From Clostridia bacterium (GTDB lineage Bacteria; Bacillota; Clostridia; Oscillospirales; Acutalibacteraceae), in NCBI GenBank assembly GCA_017473925.1, contig JAFUIY010000022.1, forward strand, positions 1-55,405: a stretch of DNA of 55,405 nucleotides, written 5' to 3'. Positions 15,340 through 24,612 of this stretch are shown piece after piece. Position numbers and translations under genes: made by a program. The notes beneath the pieces are model-generated. The model worked only from the letters and a program-made list of their open reading frames with translations, did no database searches and was not told the DNA's origin. The first letter of the stretch is position 1, and every line of letters starts with the position of its first letter.

Positions 15340-16326
15340 ATGAGAAAATTAAGATTCGGAATTGTCGGAACGGGAGGCATTGCCCATCGTTTTGCCGAGG
15401 CTGTAAAAAATGTTCCCGGTGCCGAGCTTACTGCCGTTGCATCAAGAAAACAGGAAACTGCAGATAAATTCGGCGATGAGTTCTCTGTCCCCTACCGTTT
15501 CGGAAGCTATGAGGAAATGGCATCGTCAGACAAAATTGACTGTGCCTATATCGCTGTTCCCCATTCACTTCACAAGGACTGCTCCGTTCTCATGCTCAAC
15601 GGCAGAAAGCATGTCATCTGTGAAAAACCGATGGCTGTAAACTCTGCAGAAGCCGAGGAAATGTTCGCAGCTGCAAAGAAAAACGGCTGTTTTCTTATGG
15701 AAGCCATGTGGGGAAGTCTCGTTCCCGGCACAATAAAGCTGATTGAGCTTATCGAAAACGGAATTATCGGCGAGGTAAGAGGTGTTGAAGGAAAATTCTG
15801 CTACGCCTTTGATGAAGATGAAATGGACCATCATGCTCTGAAGCCTGAAAACGGCGGAGGCTCACTTCTTGATGTGGGTGTGTATGCACTGCATTTTTCA
15901 AAATGGTATCTCGGAGAAGAAGCAGAGGAAATCCTTGCTCAGTCTGACCATTATAACGGAACCGATGCCCATACGAATATCCTGATAAAATATAAAAACG
16001 GTGCAATGGCATCCTTGTCAAGTGCAACTCTGCTGAGAAAGCCGAACGAGGGATACATTTACGGCACAAAAGGATACATACATGCAAACAGATTTTATGC
16101 TCCTCAGGAAATTGAAATTAATCCTTCAGACGGAGCCAAGGAAACGATAAAAACACCTTACGCAGGCAACGGCTTTGAAGAGCAGATTGCCCACATGTGT
16201 GAGTGTATCAATGCAGGGCTTACATCAAGCCCCGTAAATACTCCCGAAAACACACTGTTTATTATGAAACAGATGGACTATATCAGGAAGCTTACGGGTG
16301 TGATATATCCTCAGGACAAGGTCTGA
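15340..16326 (+). CDS. Gfo/Idh/MocA-family NAD(P)-dependent dehydrogenase
   Basis: 328 residues. The N-terminal Rossmann fold shows GIVGTGGIAHRF; the family motif CEKPMAVN holds the catalytic lysine; the C-terminal alpha/beta substrate domain contains LLDVGVYALHF. The family oxidises or reduces sugars, sugar acids, inositols and aromatic dihydrodiols. The start has GGGGAGA upstream. It is followed after 93 bases by the CstA gene, and the gap carries a stable stem-loop, so the two may be co-transcribed. The substrate is unknown. Confidence 0.9.
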   Translation: MRKLRFGIVGTGGIAHRFAEAVKNVPGAELTAVASRKQETADKFGDEFSVPYRFGSYEEMASSDKIDCAYIAVPHSLHKDCSVLMLNGRKHVICEKPMAVNSAEAEEMFAAAKKNGCFLMEAMWGSLVPGTIKLIELIENGIIGEVRGVEGKFCYAFDEDEMDHHALKPENGGGSLLDVGVYALHFSKWYLGEEAEEILAQSDHYNGTDAHTNILIKYKNGAMASLSSATLLRKPNEGYIYGTKGYIHANRFYAPQEIEINPSDGAKETIKTPYAGNGFEEQIAHMCECINAGLTSSPVNTPENTLFIMKQMDYIRKLTGVIYPQDKV

Positions 16327-16371
16327 CCCACAGCATAGCTCTTTCAGTAACAACAGCAAATTATAAATGGC

Positions 16372-16401
16372 CGGATTTGTGTCTGATTGACACTAAATCC
16401 G
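16372..16401 (+). promoter_or_regulatory. Stem-loop in front of the CstA ribosome site
   Basis: CGGATTTGTGTC pairs with GACAC and AAATCCG around the loop TGATT, a 12-bp stem with one bulged T. It ends five bases before AGGAGG and has no T run, so it is not a terminator. It may affect translation or RNA stability of cstA. Confidence 0.5.
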
Positions 16402-16419
16402 ATAACAGGAGGATTTACA

Positions 16420-18111
16420 ATGAACGGCATTACAATTATGATTATTGCAATCGCAGTCCTGCTTCTGGCTTATATTCTGTACGGAAGATGGATTGCAAAA
16501 AAATGGGGCGTTGACCCTCAGAAAAAAACTCCCGCTTATGAACAGCGTGACGGTGTGGACTATGAGCCTGCCGCTAAAAGCGTTGTTTTCGGTCATCAGT
16601 TTGCTTCAATTGCAGGTGCAGGCCCCATAAACGGACCTATTCAGGCGGCAATATTCGGCTGGGTTCCCGTTCTGCTCTGGATATTAATCGGAGGTGTATT
16701 CTTCGGTGCTGTTCAGGATTTTGCATCAATGTATGCCTCCGTCAGGAACAATGGCAGAAGCATCGGATACATAATTGAGAAATATATAGGAAAAACAGGA
16801 AAAAAGATGTTTCTTCTTTTCTGCTGGCTGTTCTGTATTCTTGTTGTTGCTGCTTTTGCCGATATTGTGGCGGGAACATTCATGGGCTTCACAATAGCTG
16901 ACGGTGTCAGAAGTGCCCCCATAACAGCTAACGGTGCAGTTGCAACAACATCCCTTATGTTTATTGTATTTGCCGTTATCTTAGGACTTATGCTCAGATA
17001 TACAAAGCTTCCCACGGCAGCAAACACTGCGATTGCCGTTGCAATGCTTGTGGCATCAATATTTATCGGACTAAAATTTCCGATTTTCCTTTCCCTTGAT
17101 ATATGGCACATTTTTGTGTTTATTTATATTTTCATCGCATCGGTTGTGCCTGTATGGATTCTCTTACAGCCGAGAGATTATCTTAACAGTTATCTGCTTG
17201 TTGCAATGATTATAGCTGCAGTTGTAGGTGTGTTTGTTGCAAATCCTCAGATAAATCTGCCTGCATTTGTCGGCTTCAATGTTGACGGCAGTTATCTTTT
17301 CCCCATTCTTTTTGTCACAATTGCCTGCGGTGCAGTTTCAGGCTTTCATTCCCTTGTTTCTTCAGGTACAGCATCAAAGCAGATTAAAAACGAAAAAGAC
17401 ATGCTTCCGGTTTCATTCGGCTCAATGCTTCTTGAAAGCATGCTTGCTGTCATTGCCCTTATTGCCGTTGCATCATTTGCAACAGGTGAAGCAGCAGCAC
17501 AGGGATGGGATACTCCTGCTCAGGTTTTTGCAGGTGCTGTTTCAGGCTTCCTGACAACACTGGGACTTCCGTCTGATATTGTATACACACTCATTACACT
17601 CTCCATTTCAGCCTTTGCGCTCACATCTCTTGACTCCGTTGCACGTGTCGGCAGGCTTTCCTTCCAGGAGCTTTTCCTTGATGATTCCATAACAGATGAA
17701 AACATGGGCAAGGTCAGAAAGGTGCTGACAAACAAGTATTTTGCTACCGTTATCACCCTTGTGCTTGCATACGGTCTTACCCTTGTAGGCTACAAAAATA
17801 TTTGGGCACTCTTCGGTGCATCAAATCAGCTGCTGTCTGTATTTGCATTTCTTGCATGTGCAGTCTTCCTCAAGAGAAGCAAAAAGGTCCGTTGGTTTAT
17901 GTATATCCCCCTCGGTGCAATGCTCGCAGTAACATTCACAGCTCTCGGCATGACCGTTTTCAACAAGGCTTCGGCACTGATAACAGCAACATCTGCAGAT
18001 ATTTTCGGGGATGTGCTTCAGCTCGTTTTTGCAACGCTGATTATAATTCTCGGCATCTGTGTCGTAATTGAAGGCTTCAGAAAACTTTTCACAAAAAAAG
18101 AAACCATCTGA
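16420..18111 (+). CDS. cstA: CstA-family carbon-starvation / pyruvate or peptide transporter
   Basis: 563 residues; start at 16420 behind AGGAGG (a longer frame has no ribosome site). About 14-16 membrane helices. The CstA core is clear: YGRWIAKKWGVDP, then GHQFASIAGAGPINGP with the family glycine-rich helix, and QDFASMYASVRN. E. coli CstA and BtsT (about 700 residues) import pyruvate, and CstA has been linked to peptide uptake; this is the shorter form usual in Clostridia. Cargo cannot be settled from sequence. A bidirectional terminator follows. Confidence 0.92.
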   Translation: MNGITIMIIAIAVLLLAYILYGRWIAKKWGVDPQKKTPAYEQRDGVDYEPAAKSVVFGHQFASIAGAGPINGPIQAAIFGWVPVLLWILIGGVFFGAVQDFASMYASVRNNGRSIGYIIEKYIGKTGKKMFLLFCWLFCILVVAAFADIVAGTFMGFTIADGVRSAPITANGAVATTSLMFIVFAVILGLMLRYTKLPTAANTAIAVAMLVASIFIGLKFPIFLSLDIWHIFVFIYIFIASVVPVWILLQPRDYLNSYLLVAMIIAAVVGVFVANPQINLPAFVGFNVDGSYLFPILFVTIACGAVSGFHSLVSSGTASKQIKNEKDMLPVSFGSMLLESMLAVIALIAVASFATGEAAAQGWDTPAQVFAGAVSGFLTTLGLPSDIVYTLITLSISAFALTSLDSVARVGRLSFQELFLDDSITDENMGKVRKVLTNKYFATVITLVLAYGLTLVGYKNIWALFGASNQLLSVFAFLACAVFLKRSKKVRWFMYIPLGAMLAVTFTALGMTVFNKASALITATSADIFGDVLQLVFATLIIILGICVVIEGFRKLFTKKETI

Positions 18112-18117
18112 TAACAG

Positions 18118-18150
18118 AAATCTCCGGATTGCTCCGGAGATTTTTTATTT
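18118..18150. terminator. Bidirectional terminator between cstA and the XRE regulator
   Basis: AAATCTCCGGA pairs with TCCGGAGATTT (11 bp, loop TTGC), then TTTTATTTT. The T run favours the plus strand; the A-rich left flank helps on the minus strand, whose gene ends at 18145. Confidence 0.88.
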
Positions 18151-18678
18151 TATGCCGTATCTGTTACAGTAATCAACAACAATATTTCTGAAATGGTCAT
18201 GTCTGAAGCTGTTTCTGACATCGCTTATGTCAACATATTGCCCTGCAATAAGGTTCTGTATTATTGCCTCTGCAAGAAAAGCTTCAAACACATAATCATC
18301 AGAAAATGCTGCCTCGATATCCGTATTCATTTCATTGTTTATCCCGTCGATTGCAGCACGGTAAATAATATTTTCCCTGCCGAGATACTCACCTGTATTT
18401 TTAAGGCATTCGAGTCCCTTTCTCATATCGGAAACGACGAATCTGCCTTTGTAACCGACAGTTTTTTCGTTTCCGAGCAGAATAAAATCAACCGTTGTTT
18501 CAAGTATTTTTGCAAGGTCCGGCAAAAGTGCCGTATCAGGCAGTGTTTCGCCCCTTTCCCATTTACTCACAGCCTGAAAGGATACACCGATTCTCTCTCC
18601 GAGCTCACTTTGTGTAATACCCTTTGTTTTTCTCAGAAGTGCTATGTTTTCTCCGACTTTCCGTATATTCACGGTCAT
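18145..18678 (-). CDS. XRE-family transcriptional regulator
   Basis: 177 residues. An N-terminal Cro/C1 helix-turn-helix (about 6-62) contains GITQSELGERIGVSFQAVSKWERG. The C-terminal 110 residues are acidic and helical, and not recognised; they could sense a ligand or mediate pairing. AAGGGGGA precedes the ATG directly. It is divergent from the membrane protein, acyltransferase, symporter and glycosidase cluster at 18853-24612, so it is the obvious candidate to control that cluster. Confidence 0.88.
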   Translation of the reverse strand: MTVNIRKVGENIALLRKTKGITQSELGERIGVSFQAVSKWERGETLPDTALLPDLAKILETTVDFILLGNEKTVGYKGRFVVSDMRKGLECLKNTGEYLGRENIIYRAAIDGINNEMNTDIEAAFSDDYVFEAFLAEAIIQNLIAGQYVDISDVRNSFRHDHFRNIVVDYCNRYGIK

Positions 18679-18793
18679 TCCCCCTTATATCAGCTATTAT
18701 ATCAGTAACCGGCATAAAATGAAATAACCCTGTAATTGAGTTTTTCTGTCCTTTTTTCAACTGTATTGTTGTATATTATTTTTTTCAATAATA

Positions 18794-18822
18794 TTGTGTA
18801 ATAAGAAATAATCTGCTATAAT
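18794..18822 (+). promoter_or_regulatory. Promoter for the 18853 cluster
   Basis: TTGTGT, 17 bases, TATAAT. The -35 box is weak, as expected for a regulated promoter. An AT-rich dyad (18773-18794) lies just upstream. Confidence 0.5.
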
Positions 18823-18852
18823 TATACCAGAAATATGCACAGGAGGGATTAT

Positions 18853-19647
18853 ATGAACAGATTTATTGACCACATTGAAAACACATTTAAAGGTGCGGAC
18901 AATTCCCATGATGCTTATCTTTACAAGAGAGAAGTGCTTGACAGCATGACGGAAAGGGCAAAGGAGGTTGCACGTTCAGGTCTCAGTGATGAAAAAGTAA
19001 TCGCTGACCTTATAAAGGATGAATTCAGCGACCTTGATGCAGGCTTTACGGGTTACAAAAAGAAAAAACTCAGAAGCAAGCTCCTTAAATACGCTTTACC
19101 CATAGGTATTATTGCCTTTGTCATCCTGACTCTTGCCGCATACTTCATCACAAGCGGTGTAACGGGTGCATGGGGCAAAACATGGCTTATCATTGTAGGC
19201 GGCGTGTTTGCTCTCATCATTTTCTGCTTTATACTGTTAATTGCAAAGCTTTGCAGTATGCGAAGAGTTTTTCATCCGATTGCAAGAGTGCTGTTGGTTA
19301 TCTGCACCATTCTGATTTCGGTTTTTGCTTTCCTTTTCCTGCACATTATGGTACCGACGGAGCTTTTTGTATGGCCTACACTCCTCGGCGGTGTTATTCT
19401 TGCCCTTGCAGGTGACCTGATTTTTGCTTTCGGAACGAAGCAGAAGCTCAGGACAATTTCATTCTTCTTTTATATGCCCGCAATCACAGCATTGCTTTAT
19501 GTCATGCTTGCAGCCAACGGTGCTGTCACATGGAACGGCGGATGGCCTATTGTTCTTGTCGGTCTTGCCGTTGACTTTGCTTATATCATTTACATAATAA
19601 TGAGCAACATGAAATACTTTACATACAAGCAGGAGGTGGAGGAATGA
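18853..19647 (+). CDS. Membrane protein with helical N-terminal prefix domain
   Basis: 264 residues; start at 18853 behind AGGAGGG. Residues 1-75 form a charged helical domain similar in pattern to the DUF1700 / permease-prefix domains (YKREVLDSMTERAKE then SDEKVIADLI). Six membrane helices follow to the C-terminus. No catalytic motif is seen. The gene overlaps the acyltransferase start by ATGA, so the two are translated together. Function unknown; a membrane partner of the acyltransferase is a guess from coupling. Confidence 0.8.
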   Translation: MNRFIDHIENTFKGADNSHDAYLYKREVLDSMTERAKEVARSGLSDEKVIADLIKDEFSDLDAGFTGYKKKKLRSKLLKYALPIGIIAFVILTLAAYFITSGVTGAWGKTWLIIVGGVFALIIFCFILLIAKLCSMRRVFHPIARVLLVICTILISVFAFLFLHIMVPTELFVWPTLLGGVILALAGDLIFAFGTKQKLRTISFFFYMPAITALLYVMLAANGAVTWNGGWPIVLVGLAVDFAYIIYIIMSNMKYFTYKQEVEE

Positions 19648-20921
19648 TGAACCGCAGACTTGATGCCGAGCTCTGGGATAAGATGCATTATCTGTTCCGT
19701 GATTTCAATGACCGTATGGTGCATGTGGAGCTGAATTATGATTTTATTCCCGACATCGAAGCTCTCAGGACAGTGCTTATCTGTGCCTTTGAAAAGGTGC
19801 CTGTGCTTCATTCAAGGTTTGTCGACAAAAAGCTGTGGACACACTGGGAGGTCATGCCCTATAACATTGATGATGTCTTCACGGTTTCACATCCTGACAA
19901 TGTTGAGGATGCTGTCGAGGAATTCCTCACACAGTACATAGCACCCACCGAAGATATACAGATGAAGGTTGCCCTTTTCATAAAAGACGGAAAAAGCACT
20001 CTGTGCATGGTGGAAAACCACATGTGTATGGACGGCGGTGACCTTAAGCTTTTCCTGCAGGAATTGTGTGAAAACTACAGCAGATATGTCTCAGAGGGCA
20101 TAAGCCCCGTAAGCTTCAGAACAGGCTCCCGTTCATATGCCGATGTCTATTCGGGCTTTTCAAAAACGGAAGCAGGTGTTGCACGCCGTCTTTTCAAGAA
20201 CATCAATGAAAGGGATAACCACAGATTCCCCCTGACTGAAGACAATATCCGTGACAGATCATTTATAGCAAGAAAGAAATTCAGTGAGGAAACTCTTGAT
20301 AAGCTCAAGGTAAAGGGCAAGGAGCTCGGAGCCACAATCAATGAGCTTCTTCTTGCAAGTTATTTTTACAGTGTATATGAGCTTGCAGGCTATCCTGAAA
20401 GTGACAAGGTAATGATTTCAAACGCCATTGACCTGCGCCGTCATATGGACAGCGTCAATGACAAGGGCTTCACAAATCACACATCATGGATGCAGTGTGC
20501 AATCCCCGAAAGAGGCAAGGATATTTTTGAAACTGTGAAATATGTTGTCGAAAGCTCAAACAGATTCAAAAAAGACAGATTCATGGGGCTTTACGGTCTT
20601 CCTCTTCTCAATTTCGGCTACAGCTTCATGCCTCACGCCGTATCTGAAGAAATCATAAAAATAGGTTATTCCAACCCTCTTATGGCAATGAGCAACATAG
20701 GTATTCTGAACGGTCAGCATTATGCATTATGCGGAAAAGAGCCTGCAGATGCATTCATGTCAGGTGCCGTCAAATACAAACCCTTCGTACTTCTGACCGC
20801 TACAACATATAAAAAGGTTATCACCCTTTCAATGTGTGTAAGAGGCAACGATGAGGACAAGGAAATCGTAAAACGCTTCTTTGAGCTTATGGAAAAGAAT
20901 ATCAATACAATTACAGGTTAA
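19644..20921 (+). CDS. Condensation-domain-like acyltransferase
   Basis: 425 residues with the fold pattern of chloramphenicol-acetyltransferase-like / condensation enzymes (PapA5, alcohol acetyltransferase). The catalytic motif HMCMDGG places H126 and D130 as HxxxD. A later structural motif around DLRRHM and NHTSWMQC also fits the family. It would move an acyl group from CoA or a carrier protein to a hydroxyl or amine. ATGATG allows two adjacent starts after GGAGG. Stand-alone members act in lipid or small-molecule acylation; no peptide-synthetase genes are nearby. A perfect hairpin follows the stop codon. Confidence 0.8.
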   Translation: MMNRRLDAELWDKMHYLFRDFNDRMVHVELNYDFIPDIEALRTVLICAFEKVPVLHSRFVDKKLWTHWEVMPYNIDDVFTVSHPDNVEDAVEEFLTQYIAPTEDIQMKVALFIKDGKSTLCMVENHMCMDGGDLKLFLQELCENYSRYVSEGISPVSFRTGSRSYADVYSGFSKTEAGVARRLFKNINERDNHRFPLTEDNIRDRSFIARKKFSEETLDKLKVKGKELGATINELLLASYFYSVYELAGYPESDKVMISNAIDLRRHMDSVNDKGFTNHTSWMQCAIPERGKDIFETVKYVVESSNRFKKDRFMGLYGLPLLNFGYSFMPHAVSEEIIKIGYSNPLMAMSNIGILNGQHYALCGKEPADAFMSGAVKYKPFVLLTATTYKKVITLSMCVRGNDEDKEIVKRFFELMEKNINTITG

Positions 20922-20931
20922 GTTATGCAAA

Positions 20932-20970
20932 GAACCGGATTGCATTTTTCCTGCAATCCGGTTCCTGTTT
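20932..20970 (+). terminator. Strong hairpin after the acyltransferase gene
   Basis: GAACCGGATTGCA pairs perfectly with TGCAATCCGGTTC (13 bp, seven-base loop), followed only by CTGTTT. The poor T run suggests partial termination, which would lower expression of the symporter and glycosidase genes behind it. Confidence 0.65.
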
Positions 20971-20982
20971 ATGGAGTATACA

Positions 20983-21069
20983 ATGAGCAGATTTCTTGAA
21001 GATTTTGCAGGATATGATTCTGATATCGTTTCTGCAATCAGAATCGGAGGATGTAGCTATGGAAAATGA
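20983..21069 (+). CDS. Possible 28-residue leader peptide overlapping the symporter start
   Basis: A short frame, starting ATG after GGAG, reads MSRFLEDFAGYDSDIVSAI and ends IRIGGCSYGK; its stop lies 8 bases inside the symporter gene. The arrangement, with a ribosome site of its own and an overlap with the next start, is that of a translationally coupled leader. No homologue is recognised. It could be chance. Confidence 0.3.
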   Translation: MSRFLEDFAGYDSDIVSAIRIGGCSYGK

Positions 21070-23149
21070 AAAGAAAGGCATCGGCACAAAGGTTAAAGGG
21101 CTGATATCAGCTGCAAAGCAGTACTGGAATGAACCTGCAAAAGGCAATTATATTCCGTATAAAGAGGTTGCAAGTCTCAGCGGTGCAGGCTTCGGTGTTT
21201 ACTGGACAGTCCTTCTTGCATCGGAAATTTCTCTTTCCGCATCAAATTTCCTTGTCGGTGCAAGTATAGGTCTTAAGCCCGTGGATCTGCAGATTATGCT
21301 TATTGTTGCAAATCTTGTGGGTATTCCCATAGGTATTTTCAGAAGCTGGTATTATGACAATCATCACCTTGACGGCGGAAAGTTTCTTCCGTTTATAAAG
21401 AAAACAGGTCTGCCGATAGTTCTCATTTCGGCTGTGTTTGTATGGTTACCATATGAAAATATGCAGTACATAACAAAAGCCGTCGTTGTATGGTTTATGT
21501 ATATGCTTCTGAGTATGTTCCTTTGTTTTTATAATGAGAGCTATACTTATTTTCAGCAGATAATCACACCAAATGCTCAGGAAAGAGCAAATGTAATGAG
21601 TATTTCTCAGGTTATCTATTCACTCGCTCCCACAATAACAAACCTTGTGGTTCCATGGATTGCAGGCAAAACATGGGGTCTTAACAATATCTGGACTTAC
21701 CGTGTGATTCATCCCGTATTTTCGGTAGTGGGTCTTATTATCGGCACAATCTTTTTCAGAAAAGTAAAGGAAAGACTGATTCTTCCGAAAAAACAGCCCG
21801 AGCCCGTAAGAATGTTTGATGCAATCCGTGAGGTTGCCAAGAACAAGTATTACTGGATAATTCAGGCTGCTGCATGGGTCGTTTTCCTTGAATCAGGCTA
21901 CGGCGTTGTCCTCGGCTGGTCCTTTGTATACGGCAACGGCGGTGAATATCAGTCTTCACTCGGTCTTGCAAACACAGTTATAGGCAATGCGGCTCTGTGG
22001 TCAATGCTCCTTTGTCCTGTTGCCATAAGATTTATGGGCAAACGGAATCTTCTCATTACTGCAAATGCCATAAATATCGTCATTCTGATTGTTCTTTATT
22101 TTACATACAAGAACCTTATTCTCATCTGTGTGCTCTGGTATCTCAACACATTCATAAACACCTTCTGGAACATTGTTCAGCACAATATCAGTGCCGATAT
22201 GCGGGATTATCATCAGTGGAAAACAGGTGTCAGAGTTGACGGACTTTTCGGACCTCTCGGCATGATAGGTACCGTTATCGGCTTCTTTACGGGAATGTTC
22301 TATCCTGCAGTCTATGAAAAAATGGGGCTTCTTGAGGATTACAGCGTTCTTTATGACGATACAATCAGAAATAACCTTTTTGAGGTTCTGATTCTCTGTT
22401 CTGCAGTAGGTGCTTTTCTCAACCTTATTCCTTTCTGCTTCTATGACCTTACGGAAAACAAGCACAAGGCTTATGTTGAGGTGCTCAGAATCCGTGCAAT
22501 GTTTGAAAACCACGCACTCGGTGTTCTTGATGATACAGAGCTCATTGAGGGTATGAGAATTATCCATGAAGCAAAAGAAGCTGCAGGAAAAGAAAAGGTA
22601 TCTGTCAGCAAAGCCTTGTCAAAAAAAGAACGGAAGCTTGCAAAAGAAACTAATCAGGCAATCGAAAGGTCTGCAATTATCATGGAAGACCTGAGAAAGT
22701 TCTCCACCGAGGCAGGTAAGGCAAGACTCAGTCTTGCAAGGGATATTTATGCAAACGGCAAGATGTATTTCTATGAAAACGCAAAAGCCGAGCTTAAAAC
22801 TGCAAAAGCAATGCCGAAGAAAACAGCAGATGAAAAGGAAATCCGTTCAGATGCAATAAAGAGTGCCCGTATCAGAAAAGAATCCATGAAGCTTATCAGA
22901 AAATACGGCATTGAAAACATCAAGGCTCCCGACGAAAAAATAAAAAAAGAAATCATGAACAGAGAGGCAAACAGCTTCTCTGATAGTATAAAAATCAGAC
23001 GAGACCTTAAAGCATATCTCAAAAAGGAATCTGTTTATAACAGGGTTGTAAAGCCCTTTACGGATGCAGAAAGCCTTATTATTCAGGCACAGAATTATAC
23101 TCATCTTGATGAGCTTGAAAGAATGTATGCTCAGGTTAATGTACGGTAA
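21059..23149 (+). CDS. GPH-family sugar:cation symporter with long C-terminal tail
   Basis: 696 residues; start at 21059 behind CGGAGGA. Residues 30-480 carry about 12 membrane helices with the MFS/GPH pattern, including YNESYTYFQQIITPNAQERA and the DYHQWKTGVRVDGL motif typical of glycoside-pentoside-hexuronide symporters. The last 200-odd residues are a soluble, highly charged helical region, probably coiled coil, facing the cytoplasm; ordinary GPH proteins end near residue 460-500. The gene is followed two bases later by a glycosidase gene, so the pair probably imports and cuts a glycoside. The sugar is not known. Confidence 0.85.
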   Translation: MENEKKGIGTKVKGLISAAKQYWNEPAKGNYIPYKEVASLSGAGFGVYWTVLLASEISLSASNFLVGASIGLKPVDLQIMLIVANLVGIPIGIFRSWYYDNHHLDGGKFLPFIKKTGLPIVLISAVFVWLPYENMQYITKAVVVWFMYMLLSMFLCFYNESYTYFQQIITPNAQERANVMSISQVIYSLAPTITNLVVPWIAGKTWGLNNIWTYRVIHPVFSVVGLIIGTIFFRKVKERLILPKKQPEPVRMFDAIREVAKNKYYWIIQAAAWVVFLESGYGVVLGWSFVYGNGGEYQSSLGLANTVIGNAALWSMLLCPVAIRFMGKRNLLITANAINIVILIVLYFTYKNLILICVLWYLNTFINTFWNIVQHNISADMRDYHQWKTGVRVDGLFGPLGMIGTVIGFFTGMFYPAVYEKMGLLEDYSVLYDDTIRNNLFEVLILCSAVGAFLNLIPFCFYDLTENKHKAYVEVLRIRAMFENHALGVLDDTELIEGMRIIHEAKEAAGKEKVSVSKALSKKERKLAKETNQAIERSAIIMEDLRKFSTEAGKARLSLARDIYANGKMYFYENAKAELKTAKAMPKKTADEKEIRSDAIKSARIRKESMKLIRKYGIENIKAPDEKIKKEIMNREANSFSDSIKIRRDLKAYLKKESVYNRVVKPFTDAESLIIQAQNYTHLDELERMYAQVNVR

Positions 23150-23151
23150 TT

Positions 23152-24612
23152 ATGGATATTATTAAAAATTATGTCGACACATTCAACCGTGACGACGAAG
23201 AAACAATAAAAAATAATATTGACAACGCTCATGTTTATGAGTGGATGAAAGCGGAAATACCTGTTTTTGAGTGTCCCGACAAGGATATTGAAAGAGCATA
23301 TTATTTCCGTTTCTGGACATACAGAAAACACATCAGATCCACAAAAGACGGTATTGTCATAACTGAATTTCTGCCGAAGGTTCTCTGGAGCGGTAAGCAC
23401 AATACAATAAATGCCGCTGCGGGACATCACATTTATGAGGGCAGATGGCTCAGAAATGCCGACAGATATTTAAAGAGCTACATTGAATTTTTCCTGAGTG
23501 TTTCAGATAAGAATCATATGTACTCAAACTGGCTGATTGATGCTGTTTACAGGTATTCCCTTATCACGGGTGACTATGATTTCGGCTCTGATTTCATTGA
23601 CAAGCTCGATAAATATTACAAAGAGTGGGAGAAAAAACACGGTCTTCCTGACGGCAGCTTCTGGTCTGAGGATAATTACGATGCAATGGAATATTCCGTC
23701 AGCGGTACTGATGAAAAGAATAAAGTGCAAAAAGGTGTCAGGCCCACGCTCAACAGTTATATGTGTGCAGATGCCTTTGCAATTTCACATTTTGCATCAG
23801 TTTACGGTGATAAGAAAAGAGAGCAGGAATATTTTGAAAAATACAGCTTTCTGAAAAGCTTCATCAATGATAATCTTTATGAAGACGGCTTTTACAGGGC
23901 TTATCATTACAGAAAAAATGAGGACCCGACAAAGGCTGTTATGAAAAAAGGTACAAGTCCGAGGGAGCTTATAGGGTATATTCCCTTTATGTTTGACATA
24001 CCCGATAAAGGGCGTGAAAAATGCTTTGATTTACTTTTATCGGAAGATGCTTTTTGCAACAGATTCGGACTTACAACAGTTGAACAGACAAATCCGAGAT
24101 TTATGTATCCCGTAAAGCACGAATGTCTGTGGAACGGCTATATATGGCCCTTTGCCACATCGCAGATATTGACGGCACTAAAAAACACGGCACAGAATAC
24201 AGATGAGAAAAAGTATAAGGATATGTTCTGTGAATTACTCGGTCAGTATGCCCGTATGCATTACCGTGTAACGGAAGACGGAAGAAAAATCAGCTGGATT
24301 GATGAAGTTATGTCACCCGTTGACGGTGACTGGTCGTCAAGAACTCTTCTTAAAAAATGGGGCTGGTCGGTCTTCAAAGGCGGTTATGAAAGAGGCAAGG
24401 ACTATAATCATTCCACATTCTGCGACCTCGTAATTTCGGGTCTGTGCGGTGTTTCTGTAAAAGACGGAGAAATCTGTGTGAATCCCGTTATTCCCGATGA
24501 CTGGGATTATTTCCGTCTTTCGGGTGTTAAAGTCCTCGGCAAGGAATATGATATAAATTATGATAAAAACAACGGCATCGTTGTAACAGAACAAAAAGAG
24601 CAGTCAGTGTGA
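23152..24612 (+). CDS. (Alpha/alpha)6-barrel glycoside hydrolase, GH63/MGH1-like
   Basis: 486 residues without signal peptide. The pattern of paired helices and the motifs AAAGHHIYEGRWL, DGSFWSEDNYDAMEYS and LWNGYIWPFATSQI resemble the GH63 / mannosylglycerate-hydrolase-like clan of inverting alpha-glycosidases. Acidic residues in the second motif are plausible catalytic groups, not proven. The gene follows the symporter after two bases with almost no ribosome site, so translation is coupled; cytoplasmic cleavage of the imported glycoside is inferred. The terminator overlaps its stop codon. Confidence 0.75.
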   Translation: MDIIKNYVDTFNRDDEETIKNNIDNAHVYEWMKAEIPVFECPDKDIERAYYFRFWTYRKHIRSTKDGIVITEFLPKVLWSGKHNTINAAAGHHIYEGRWLRNADRYLKSYIEFFLSVSDKNHMYSNWLIDAVYRYSLITGDYDFGSDFIDKLDKYYKEWEKKHGLPDGSFWSEDNYDAMEYSVSGTDEKNKVQKGVRPTLNSYMCADAFAISHFASVYGDKKREQEYFEKYSFLKSFINDNLYEDGFYRAYHYRKNEDPTKAVMKKGTSPRELIGYIPFMFDIPDKGREKCFDLLLSEDAFCNRFGLTTVEQTNPRFMYPVKHECLWNGYIWPFATSQILTALKNTAQNTDEKKYKDMFCELLGQYARMHYRVTEDGRKISWIDEVMSPVDGDWSSRTLLKKWGWSVFKGGYERGKDYNHSTFCDLVISGLCGVSVKDGEICVNPVIPDDWDYFRLSGVKVLGKEYDINYDKNNGIVVTEQKEQSV

